From JANYCO01 sp964437245 (GTDB lineage Bacteria; Bacteroidota; Bacteroidia; Cytophagales; Cytophagaceae), in NCBI GenBank assembly GCA_964437245.1, contig CAYTGJ010000087.1, positions 1 through 18,904 of the forward strand: a DNA stretch of 18,904 bases, in the 5' to 3' direction. The translations under genes and the position numbers were made by a program. Shown here piece by piece: positions 6,714 through 13,678 of this stretch (position 1 is its first letter; each line of letters opens with the position of its first letter). The notes beneath the pieces were generated by a model. It saw only the letters and a list, made by a program, of their open reading frames with translations. It was not told the origin of the DNA and did not search any database.

Positions 6714-9557
6714 TTATATTGACTGTGCATAATATTTCTTAAGCAGGTTTCTTAATTTGGCCATCCACACGCTATTCTTTTTTATATAAAGATAGTATGT
6801 TCTGCTATTGTATTGATACCAGTACTGGGAGGCAATATACAGGAAAGCCGCTTCGAAATGCTCGTAAGTAGAAACAGGGTGATTCCAAACGGCGATTCGG
6901 ATATGAATTGCTGTAGCACCTTTTATTTCACGGTTATACTCATCGATCAGCTCGCAGAAATAATCTTTGCTTCGTACGAGCGTATTACTTGGATCAAATC
7001 CTTCCGAATCTTTCCATATCTCGTAGTATTTTTCTTCATACCATAAATCTTCAGATGGCAGCAAATGCCGGATCATTCGCTGGAGCACTCTTGGCGACAA
7101 GCCTTTCACCTGGTATTCGCCCGTTTTCTTGTCTACCGTATCGTAGCCAAAGTAAATATTTCTCCAGGCAGGGATTTGCAATGTAGGATAAAGGCCTACC
7201 TCTGATATTATCTTTTGTAGTTTTTTGTCGTGTTGCAAAGGTCGTCTATTCATTTTTTTTATGAATAGCTGGTATTGCTTTGCCCTATTTTCAAAATCCA
7301 TCGCGCTTACTGCGGTCTTGTATCCATCGGTTCCTACTTTCATTCCCAACTGGATCTCTTTGATCATTCTTGTACCTTCGGGCAAATTATCTATGTTGGA
7401 ATCTTTAGGGAGTAAGCGGTCTTTAGCTGTTTGTTTAGCCAATGTTGAATATTGTTCGATTGTCAATGATTTTACCTGGGCTGCAAGACTGGACCAAAGT
7501 CCTACGTTTGAAGAGCGCATATCTACAAGCCTTTTTGATCTTGTAGAATGGGGATTATGCGTAAATGTTTTTATAAGCTTAGGATTCACTTCTTCCTGCT
7601 CAAAAACCTTACCAACCTGTTTATTCAGCATAGGGTTGTGGCTATCGAAAACCATTCCTATCTCATCGCCGTCGTAGTCGCCTCCGAGCCATTTTTGCAT
7701 TTCGTTAGGCACTCCGATAAAACTTCCTTTTTTAAACCATTGTGTAGCTACCAAACTTCCCTGAATCAGAAAATCCTGTATAGATTTGTGAGCCGTGGCA
7801 CGATCATTTTGTGGGGTATCTGTTTTTTCTTTCCCTTGTAAGGAAGAGTCTTTGACCCAATGCTCATAAAGCTTACGATCTTTGGACGTAACGATCATAT
7901 CCAGGCCTTCCCATGTATCAGGCCATTGGCTGTCAGGAATTATGCCGAGCATTCCTTTGAAGAAAGTAAGTACTCCATTATCTCTTCCGGTAAGGGTGTA
8001 TTGTATTCCTTCTATATCAGATACAAATTTTGATTGTTTGCTGCTTTGATCAATGTCCTGTGCCGGCACCGGATAGAAATTTTGTTTGTCGGCTGGCGAG
8101 CGAACGATGGAAGCTCCCTGTCCTTTTGTTTTGCTAGTATAGCGTGTATTTTGTGGCACTACAAATTTATTTCCCGAAACAGGCATTGATACACCTGATT
8201 CCATAGCGGGCTTACCTGTAGTGAGTATGCTGTGAAGGGTTTTGATCTTTTCAATATCCTTTGTGGTCGTATTGAGAATTCCATCATGTGTAACAGTATT
8301 AGCATACCCAAGATGCTGATTGCTCTGAAAAAACTTATCCCAGGCTTGAAGTCCATCGTTCACCAATTCATTTACGATTTCAAAATTTTCTGTATCGAGC
8401 CATTCGTACATCTGATAGCTGGCTCGCCCGGATTCTTCACTAGGGGTCCTTTTTTCTCTGCTTAACCCACCTTCCTGCATTTTATCTGCCAGGCTTTGGA
8501 CTATATATCCCCACCCATCTTCGATCTGTATAGGAGTACCGTTTTTCAGATAGAATGTTTTCTCATCCTTGTCACCCACAGGAAGTGTGCGCCCTCTTAT
8601 TTGTCCGTCTACTCCGCCAACGACTAAAGGGAACAGTGCTCTTTGTGCATAGTAGGAAGATTCTTCAAAACCTAAAAAATTTTTCAGAAGACCCACACTT
8701 TCAACTTCTACACCATAAACCGATCCTTGGCTGTTTATTGTTGATTTCAAAGAAGAGCCTGCCAACATGTCGATCCGGTAATTTTTATTCTGGAAAGTAA
8801 TGATCTTTTTGAAAGTATCTTCTGTAGTCGATTCGGGCAATTGTACTTTAATAAAGCAAAATTTATTATTGGTTATTTTTCTAAAAATAGGAGACACCAT
8901 TTTCTCCCGCTTTATCTCTTTACCTTTAATATCTACGATTACCAGCTCGTAGATTTCCGTTACTACATCAATAGGAGACACCTTGGTAGAAGAAGGATCA
9001 GGAAGCAGATCCGTTTTCATCTTCATCAGTACTCGCAAGGTATCTATGGTGTAGGGTGGAGGTTTTAACGGATCAAAGGGAATACCGGCAAGTCCTGTAC
9101 ACAGCGCGATCACAGATTGTTGTTGTGTACTTTCATCTTGGTTGAGCAGATAACTGATCCAGTCAAGTTTTAATGCTTCCGGAAAACCTTCCAACCATGT
9201 ATTTTGTAATGCTTTGTTTTTTAAAAAGACGGCGATTTTTTCGTTTATGCTATTTATAAGTTTGGAATGTTTTTGCTTAAACTCCAGTGCCAACCCTGTA
9301 TCAAGTGCCAGGAATACTCCCTGTGCAATTGTTTTAGCAGGCAATTGCCGTACAACTTCGTTGGACAATCCTTGTAGCCGGACTGTTTTTTCAGATAGAG
9401 CACTGTCATTTACCAGCTGCTGGAATTTTCTTTGCGCAATAGCTTCCGGACGGTTGTCTACAAAAGCTGTAGTTACATTTTTCTTTAGGCCCTTCGGATC
9501 CTCATTTGCCGGAGAAGTGATTTTATTGTCGGTAAGCTTTTGAGGATAAAAAATCAT
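6714..9557 (-). CDS. Multidomain protein with eCIS-type N-terminal leader and RNA polymerase-like DYDGD motif
   Basis: This 947-residue protein belongs to no family I can name end to end. Residues ~31-60 (AFVDNRPEAIAQRKFQQLVN and following) match the leader common on Bacteroidota DUF4157 / eCIS-core and associated cargo proteins. No signal peptide, transmembrane segment or HExxH is visible. Residues 625-634 read GGDYDGDEIG, with Asp 627, 629 and 631 placed like the metal-binding triad DxDGD of two-barrel RNA polymerases (NADFDGD in beta', D[LY]DGD in eukaryotic-type RdRPs). Upstream, residues ~481-500 (IVRSPADK) and ~523-560 (TGRDNGVLTFFKG, later GLDMIVTSKD) could form the first barrel. Downstream, SSNVGLWSS (682-690) and GTDGYKTA (742-749) resemble in order the conserved segments after DxDGD in RdRPs. 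The C-terminal ~100 residues are rich in Tyr and Trp. The gene looks more AT-rich than the dnaX-icd side and lies between repeats. Polymerase-like fold is inference; it could be a toxin, an orphan polymerase or a decayed homologue. Confidence 0.7.
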   Translation of the reverse strand: MIFYPQKLTDNKITSPANEDPKGLKKNVTTAFVDNRPEAIAQRKFQQLVNDSALSEKTVRLQGLSNEVVRQLPAKTIAQGVFLALDTGLALEFKQKHSKLINSINEKIAVFLKNKALQNTWLEGFPEALKLDWISYLLNQDESTQQQSVIALCTGLAGIPFDPLKPPPYTIDTLRVLMKMKTDLLPDPSSTKVSPIDVVTEIYELVIVDIKGKEIKREKMVSPIFRKITNNKFCFIKVQLPESTTEDTFKKIITFQNKNYRIDMLAGSSLKSTINSQGSVYGVEVESVGLLKNFLGFEESSYYAQRALFPLVVGGVDGQIRGRTLPVGDKDEKTFYLKNGTPIQIEDGWGYIVQSLADKMQEGGLSREKRTPSEESGRASYQMYEWLDTENFEIVNELVNDGLQAWDKFFQSNQHLGYANTVTHDGILNTTTKDIEKIKTLHSILTTGKPAMESGVSMPVSGNKFVVPQNTRYTSKTKGQGASIVRSPADKQNFYPVPAQDIDQSSKQSKFVSDIEGIQYTLTGRDNGVLTFFKGMLGIIPDSQWPDTWEGLDMIVTSKDRKLYEHWVKDSSLQGKEKTDTPQNDRATAHKSIQDFLIQGSLVATQWFKKGSFIGVPNEMQKWLGGDYDGDEIGMVFDSHNPMLNKQVGKVFEQEEVNPKLIKTFTHNPHSTRSKRLVDMRSSNVGLWSSLAAQVKSLTIEQYSTLAKQTAKDRLLPKDSNIDNLPEGTRMIKEIQLGMKVGTDGYKTAVSAMDFENRAKQYQLFIKKMNRRPLQHDKKLQKIISEVGLYPTLQIPAWRNIYFGYDTVDKKTGEYQVKGLSPRVLQRMIRHLLPSEDLWYEEKYYEIWKDSEGFDPSNTLVRSKDYFCELIDEYNREIKGATAIHIRIAVWNHPVSTYEHFEAAFLYIASQYWYQYNSRTYYLYIKKNSVWMAKLRNLLKKYYAQSI

Positions 9558-9691
9558 AAATACACATTTGTTGCGTAAAAAATAAAGGCCTGGGGTTAAA
9601 GTTTTTTATTGTTTAAAAATAGTGATACAAAATAAAAAATAGGAAGGTCAAAATCAAATGATCTATCAAAACAAAGTTAATAGGCTTCCTT

Positions 9692-9908
9692 CGCTGGTGC
9701 AAGTCTATAACTTGTACCTTTTATTTTGTAATCCTCTGGATGGTGAATCATGTCTGGCAGAAGATAGTATTCTTACATTTCACCTCGAAAAACTATCTCA
9801 GTCATTCTTTTAAATATTTCGTATCTTCTACTTTCGTTTCGTTTTAGTAAGACCGCCCAGAGGGCTATGATATAGTAGGCACAAGCAATACGCTGGCGCC
9901 AACAGGAT
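9692..9908 (+). repeat. Dispersed repeat, copy C (full length, ~217 bp)
   Basis: This copy aligns with copy B over its whole length: CGCTGGTGCAAGTC at the left end, TTTTATTTTGTAATCCTCTG, GGTGAATCATGTCTG, ACCTCGAAAAA, TATTTCGTATCTTCTACTTT, CGCCCAGAGGGCTATGA, GTAGGCACAAGC and a right end at CAGGAT. Both hairpins have decayed relative to B (left CAAGTCTATAACTTG; right CAAGCAATACGCTGG), so C looks older or less constrained. It starts about 135 bases upstream of the 947-residue gene and ends 9 bases before the stop codon of the four-helix-bundle gene. Confidence 0.88.
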
Positions 9909-9917
9909 TAATTACAT

Positions 9918-10265
9918 TTACGTCAGTTTCCGGATCATCGCAAAAAGAATTTTTGAAATCTCCTCAAAGGATTTATAGTACTCTTCGGCCTTCTCTTCTG
10001 CTATTTCGTTTTCCGAAACCAAAAATTTAATGATCGCCGCACTTTCAAAGGTAGAGCCTCGTGCAATAGTATAAAAATTTCTCCTGTCTTTCGAACTTGT
10101 CTTTGCAGTTCCTTCTGCAATATTAAGCATCACACTAAGAGAGGAACGGCCTAGTTGATTCTTCACATAAGCAGGAATCTCTCTATTCCTCTTAAGATAT
10201 TGATAAATCTTTTTATTGACGGCAAATGATTTCTGATATACGGTTAAAGTTTCGTAGAATAACAT
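9918..10265 (-). CDS. Four-helix bundle protein (S23 / 23S rRNA intervening-sequence family)
   Basis: I place the start at ATG 10265-10263, giving 115 residues (MLFYETLTVY...). A longer frame up to 10334 would add a Cys-rich leader encoded by the arm of the tmRNA-side inverted repeat and is not credible. The central NIAEGTAKTSSKDRRNFYTIARGS segment type (NIAEG, then K-x-x-R-x-F, then ARGS) and the helical, charged composition match the four-helix bundle family (TIGR02436-like). The family is common in Bacteroidota and was first seen within rRNA intervening sequences; its molecular role is not established. Here it lies between a tmRNA terminator-like structure and repeat copy C, not near rRNA. 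A possible GG-poor leader gives no clear ribosome binding site. Confidence 0.9.
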   Translation of the reverse strand: MLFYETLTVYQKSFAVNKKIYQYLKRNREIPAYVKNQLGRSSLSVMLNIAEGTAKTSSKDRRNFYTIARGSTFESAAIIKFLVSENEIAEEKAEEYYKSFEEISKILFAMIRKLT

Positions 10266-10280
10266 AAAAATGGTTTTAAT

Positions 10281-10392
10281 AGTAAAAATAAAAAATAACA
10301 GTGAACAGCAACAGGAACAGGAAACAGGGATCAAGGAGTAATAGTTAATACCTTCCCCTTACCTGTTTCCTGTTCCTGTTTTCTGTTCACTG
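10281..10392 (-). terminator. Large inverted repeat with U-rich tail after tmRNA (candidate terminator)
   Basis: Two arms, 10299-10328 and 10362-10392, are reverse complements over about 30 bases with a single one-base bulge. Each contains CAGTGAACAG and a run of ACAGGA-like words. They are separated by 33 bases that contain an additional AAGG/CCTT pairing. On the minus strand the hairpin begins 5 bases after the tmRNA 3' end and is followed by a TTATTTTTTATTTTT tract (10298 downwards), as expected for an intrinsic terminator. It is much longer than most terminators, so another origin (mobile or duplicated repeat) is possible. Confidence 0.7.
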
Positions 10393-10397
10393 ACAAG

Positions 10398-10763
10398 TGG
10401 AGCTGCAGGGATTCGAACCCTGGTCCAGACAAGATAAATAATGGGCTTTCTACATGCTTATTCTTTGTTTATTGTCGGATGTACGCAGAACAAAGACACT
10501 CAACGTACACCTTAGGTATTAGGTTCTCGTTCTAACGACAATACCATACGCTAAAACCAGTTTCCCTTACGACACCTCTATATCAGTTCCGGGAAACGGG
10601 GAACCGAGAGATGCTTGCATTTGCGTAATACCTAGATTAAGCAGCAAGGGCATAAGATTGCTCTTCGCCAATTATTGTTGTGAAAGTTTTATTTACGGGT
10701 AATACTCACAACACCCGACATGCTTACACACTTTTACACATGCTGTCAATTCCGGTCAGCCCC
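10398..10763 (-). ncRNA. ssrA: Transfer-messenger RNA (tmRNA), 366 nt
   Basis: The minus strand begins GGGGCTGACCGGAATTGACA and ends with the T-arm GGTTCGAATCC and CAGCTCCA. The acceptor stem pairs GGGGCTG with CAGCTCC, with A as discriminator; the CCA is not encoded. The tag reading frame lies at 10669-10637 on the minus strand: GGC GAA GAG CAA TCT TAT GCC CTT GCT GCT TAA, giving GEEQSYALAA followed by stop, with the usual ALAA degron. tmRNA with SmpB rescues stalled ribosomes and marks the nascent chain for proteolysis. It is a single-piece, non-permuted form. No other RNA gene is seen nearby. Confidence 0.96.
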
Positions 10764-10819
10764 ATGTAATCGTTGTTTTTAAAGTCCAAAGCCGAAAAGG
10801 GAATCCTAAATTAATCCCT

Positions 10820-10827
10820 TAACTTTG
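10820..10827 (+). promoter_or_regulatory. Candidate -7 element of the DUF481-like gene
   Basis: TAACTTTG matches TAnnTTTG perfectly and lies 30 bases before the ATG at 10858. No convincing TTG -33 element is seen at the usual spacing. It overlaps the divergent promoter zone of the tmRNA gene. Confidence 0.45.
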
Positions 10828-10833
10828 GGGCCA

Positions 10834-10841
10834 CAAATATA
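10834..10841 (-). promoter_or_regulatory. Candidate -7 element of the tmRNA gene
   Basis: On the minus strand this reads TATATTTG, a perfect TAnnTTTG match, about 70 bases upstream of the mature tmRNA 5' end. Transcription from here would leave a leader of roughly 60 bases to be removed, as is usual for tmRNA precursors processed by RNase P. The -33 element is not obvious. Confidence 0.4.
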
Positions 10842-10857
10842 GTAAAAACTACCATAA

Positions 10858-11673
10858 ATGCCTCACCCTGCTTTACTCCGTACAACAATCTTTCTAGTCC
10901 TCCTGGTTCCGCTAGCCTCCTCCGCCCAAATCGCCAACATCGAAAAGTTCAGGCTTGATAAAGACACCGCCAACATGTGGATGGGAAATACCGGACTCGG
11001 CTATTCCTCCAAAAGGCAGCAAAATACCGTCAACGATTTCAGTGCCTTCCTGAACCTCGTCTACCTGTCCAAAAAACACAGCTACATGACCATCAACTAC
11101 TGTGACCTGCAGCAGGTCAATAAATTTTCGTTTATCAGCGAAGGGTACACCCACTGGCGGCTCAACCTGCTCCGGAGGCATTTTGTCACCTACGAACCCT
11201 TTCTCCAATTCCAGTACGATAGAGGACGAGGACTGACCAGCCGGAATTTATACGGACTCAGCTTCCGGTTCAATCTGTTGCACCGGAACAAGAACAACAA
11301 ACGCCTGAACATCACTGCCAGCACAGGCCTTATGTACGAAGACGAATACTGGCAAGGGGCCGTTCTGCACTATCCTCAGGAAAATGACAGCACCAGGGCA
11401 CACACTCAGTTTGCCAAAAGTACAAGCAATTTCTACCTGAAAGCACTGCTGCACGAAAAAATCACCCTGTTTTCCAGCATTTATTACCAGGCTCGGTTTG
11501 ACAAGTTTAATTTTCCCAGGTTAATTTCTGATATTCAGTTCGTTTTCAAAGTGACCAAAAAACTTTCCCTGTCCACCAGCTTTATCTCCACCTACGACTC
11601 CCGGCCGATCGTTACCCGGAATATCTTCACCTACAAATTATCCGGCAACTTCGTCTTCAACCTAAATAACTAA
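10858..11673 (+). CDS. DUF481-like outer-membrane beta-barrel protein
   Basis: This 271-residue protein starts with a clear signal peptide (TTIFLVLLVPLASSA, likely cleavage after SSA at about residue 23). The mature part is made of alternating amphipathic strands rich in aromatic residues, for example RHFVTYEPFLQFQYDRGRGL, RLNITASTGLMYEDE, FSSIYYQARFDKF and a final strand ending KLSGNFVFNLNN. It ends in a short beta strand, as outer-membrane barrels do. The pattern fits the DUF481 family of small outer-membrane proteins, whose role is unclear. It is transcribed divergently from tmRNA. The gap to dnaX is 105 bases with no terminator seen, so read-through into dnaX is possible. Confidence 0.7.
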   Translation: MPHPALLRTTIFLVLLVPLASSAQIANIEKFRLDKDTANMWMGNTGLGYSSKRQQNTVNDFSAFLNLVYLSKKHSYMTINYCDLQQVNKFSFISEGYTHWRLNLLRRHFVTYEPFLQFQYDRGRGLTSRNLYGLSFRFNLLHRNKNNKRLNITASTGLMYEDEYWQGAVLHYPQENDSTRAHTQFAKSTSNFYLKALLHEKITLFSSIYYQARFDKFNFPRLISDIQFVFKVTKKLSLSTSFISTYDSRPIVTRNIFTYKLSGNFVFNLNN

Positions 11674-11778
11674 TAAACAGAATCTTAAAATCTTATCCCA
11701 CAACAGTAAAATTAAATATGGATAACTATTCCTAAAAAATTGTCCCAGGATTAATAAGGTTTAAGTAACTTAGCAGAA

Positions 11779-12930
11779 ATGGAAAATTTCGTTGTTTCAG
11801 CCCGTAAATACCGCCCTTCTACCTTTGAAAGTGTAGTAGGACAGTCGCATATTACGACCACGCTGAAAAACGCCATTAAAAACAACCATGTGGCCCAGGC
11901 ATTTCTGTTCTGCGGTCCCAGGGGAGTAGGAAAAACCACCAATGCGCGGATCCTGGCCAAGGCCATTAACTGCCTGAACCTGACTCCTGATACAGAACCT
12001 TGCAACGAATGTGCCTCGTGTGTAAGCTTCAATCAAAGTGCTTCGTTCAACATTTTCGAGCTCGATGCCGCTTCCAATAACTCTGTAGACGACATCCGGA
12101 ACCTGGTAGACCAGGTAAGGATTCCTCCTCAGACAGGCAAATACAAGGTCTATATCATAGATGAGGTGCACATGCTTTCGGCAGCCGCCTTCAATGCATT
12201 CCTGAAAACACTGGAAGAACCGCCGGCCTATGCCAAGTTTATCCTGGCCACTACCGAAAAACACAAAATCCTCCCTACCATCCTGTCCCGCTGTCAGATC
12301 TTTGACTTCAACAGGATACAGGTAAAAGATATTGCCGATCACCTCTCTTCCATTGCCCAAAAGGAAGAAGTGACTGTAGAAGCCGCTGCGCTGCACCTGA
12401 TCGCTCAAAAAGCCGACGGAGGACTGCGTGACGCCCTTTCCATGTTTGACATGATCGTCACGTTCTGTGGCAACAACGTAACCTATAAGGCTGCCGCAGA
12501 AAACCTGCACATCCTTGATTATGATTATTACTTCAAAATGTCTGATCTCCTGTACAAAAAGGACCAGACCAATGTACTCCTGACTTTCGACGAAATTCTG
12601 CGCAAAGGATTCGATGGACATAATTTTATCGTAGGCCTGGGAGAACACTTCCGGAACCTGCTGGTCAGCAAAGATCCCGCTACCATCAAGCTGATGGAAG
12701 TGGCCGAAGAAGTACAGAAAAAATATCAGGCTCAGGCGGGAGAAATTCAGGTAGGCTTTATCATGTCGGCCCTGAACATTATCAACCAGACTGACATGCA
12801 TTACAAAGGCAGTAAAAATCCACGACTGCTCGTGGAGCTAGCCTTATTGAAGATCGCCTATCTGACGGAAGCCATCCAACTGGCTCAGGCCATTACCTCG
12901 GGAGAGGTAAAAAAAAAAGTAGTGGCGTAG
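11779..12930 (+). CDS. dnaX: DNA polymerase III subunit gamma/tau, frame-0 (short, gamma-like) product
   Basis: The frame-0 product has 383 residues. It is the clamp-loader ATPase that loads the sliding clamp at the replication fork. Visible motifs: Walker A GPRGVGKT (46-53); zinc module with Cys 65, 75, 78 and 81 (CNECASC); Walker B IIDEVHML (126-133); sensor-1 ATTE (157-160); arginine-finger SRC (170-172); then the lid and collar (domain III) regions to about residue 370. Frame 0 stops at TAG 12928-12930, right after a run of ten A (12909-12918). The -1 frame continues open to 13529 and encodes a linker and C-terminal domain typical of tau. The short form is therefore likely one of two products made by slippage; a sequencing error in the A run is the alternative. 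The start ATG is followed by the standard MENFVVSARKYRP opening of the family. Confidence 0.95.
   Translation: MENFVVSARKYRPSTFESVVGQSHITTTLKNAIKNNHVAQAFLFCGPRGVGKTTNARILAKAINCLNLTPDTEPCNECASCVSFNQSASFNIFELDAASNNSVDDIRNLVDQVRIPPQTGKYKVYIIDEVHMLSAAAFNAFLKTLEEPPAYAKFILATTEKHKILPTILSRCQIFDFNRIQVKDIADHLSSIAQKEEVTVEAAALHLIAQKADGGLRDALSMFDMIVTFCGNNVTYKAAAENLHILDYDYYFKMSDLLYKKDQTNVLLTFDEILRKGFDGHNFIVGLGEHFRNLLVSKDPATIKLMEVAEEVQKKYQAQAGEIQVGFIMSALNIINQTDMHYKGSKNPRLLVELALLKIAYLTEAIQLAQAITSGEVKKKVVA
12900..12918 (+). promoter_or_regulatory. Slippery A10 tract with SD-like upstream element in dnaX
   Basis: Ten A (12909-12918) are read in frame 0 as part of GTA followed by three AAA codons; TAG follows three codons later. 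A GGGAGAGG element (12900-12907) abuts it, similar in sort to the SD-like stimulator upstream of the E. coli dnaX slip site. GGAGC/GCTCC (12939-12955) can form a 5-bp hairpin about 20 bases downstream, weaker and further away than in E. coli. Thermus thermophilus uses transcriptional slippage on an A9 run in dnaX, so either mechanism is possible. Confidence 0.65.
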
Positions 12931-13529
12931 AAACCTCCGGAGCCCCAACAGCTCCCGAGACCAGCAGTACGCTGAAAATCACGGCCACCCTTCCTCCTAC
13001 CAATAATCAGCAAACGACTACCCCTCTTCCAAAACTGGAAAAAACAGAGCTGAAAACCACTGGTATTAAGCTGCCTTCTCTGACAACACTCAAAAATCCC
13101 CCCAAAGAGCAAGCCAAAGAAGAGACCACTACAACTCCTGAAACCGGAAGCAGAGTTAACCAGGCTTTTTCACTGCAGGAGCTGGTACAATGCTGGAATA
13201 GTTTTGCTGAAAAATTCAAAAACGAAGGAAGAACCAGTGAATACATCATCATGGCCAACCGGGAGCTGAAACTGGAAGAAGACTACACCATTAAATTATA
13301 CCTCGACAATGCCGTACAGATCGATCAGCTAAGCGATTTCAAACCGGACCTGCTCGCTTTTCTTCGCAAAAGCCTCAACAATTCACTGATCCTCATCGAA
13401 ACATCGGTAATGGAGCAGAAAACAGAACGAAAAATCTATACCGACAACGACAAACTTAACTTTATCTTAGACAAATATCCGATCGTAACCGATCTGAGGA
13501 AAAGGCTCGGACTGGATATGGACTATTAA
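12909..13529 (+). CDS. dnaX: dnaX -1 frame extension: tau-specific linker and C-terminal domain
   Basis: From the A tract the -1 frame runs without a stop to TAA 13527-13529. After the tract it adds about 203 residues, giving a full product of about 583 residues, close to normal for Bacteroidota DnaX. The first ~120 are a Thr/Pro/Lys-rich linker (LPPTNNQQTTTPLPK and similar). They are followed by a folded domain beginning near QAFSLQELVQCWNSFAEKF and ending in KLNFILDKYPIVTDLRKRLG, as seen at the C-terminus of Bacteroidota DnaX. There is no need for the internal ATG at 13251. In other bacteria the tau-specific part contacts the polymerase core and helicase. It is not an independent gene. Confidence 0.85.
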   Translation, partial: KKKSSGVETSGAPTAPETSSTLKITATLPPTNNQQTTTPLPKLEKTELKTTGIKLPSLTTLKNPPKEQAKEETTTTPETGSRVNQAFSLQELVQCWNSFAEKFKNEGRTSEYIIMANRELKLEEDYTIKLYLDNAVQIDQLSDFKPDLLAFLRKSLNNSLILIETSVMEQKTERKIYTDNDKLNFILDKYPIVTDLRKRLGLDMDY

Positions 13530-13553
13530 AAAAGAATTTTGAGTTATCACTTA

Positions 13554-13578
13554 TGAATTTTAATTTAGATAAAATTCA
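13554..13578 (+). terminator. AT-rich hairpin after dnaX (weak terminator candidate)
   Basis: TGAATTTTA (13554-13562) and TAAAATTCA (13570-13578) are perfect reverse complements with a 7-base loop. It lies 24 bases after the dnaX stop. The stem is AT-rich and no T tract follows, so termination here is uncertain. Confidence 0.35.
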
Positions 13579-13678
13579 CCATTCATATATTGAAACCGGT
13601 GTAAAAACGTTTTTAAACTAATAACAAAACAGAACACTCATCACTGTATAAAAATATTATTAATTCAATTTACGTACC

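Noticed and set aside
7662..7679. DYDGDE as an EF-hand or dockerin calcium loop
   Set aside because: The loop lacks the glycine expected at position 6 and the acidic residue at position 12 is not in a helix-loop-helix context; the GGDYDGDE form fits polymerase DxDGD better.
11740..11773. TTG-(23)-TAACTTAG as the dnaX promoter
   Set aside because: The -7 has a mismatch and ends only five bases before the ATG, leaving no room for a leader; kept only as a weak possibility.
11797..12801. 334-residue antisense frame within dnaX
   Set aside because: It is a shadow of the dnaX codon pattern on the opposite strand; dnaX motifs are unambiguous.
13251..13529. Separate 92-residue gene after dnaX
   Set aside because: The same frame is open back to the A10 tract and the sequence is the DnaX C-terminal domain, so it is part of the tau product.
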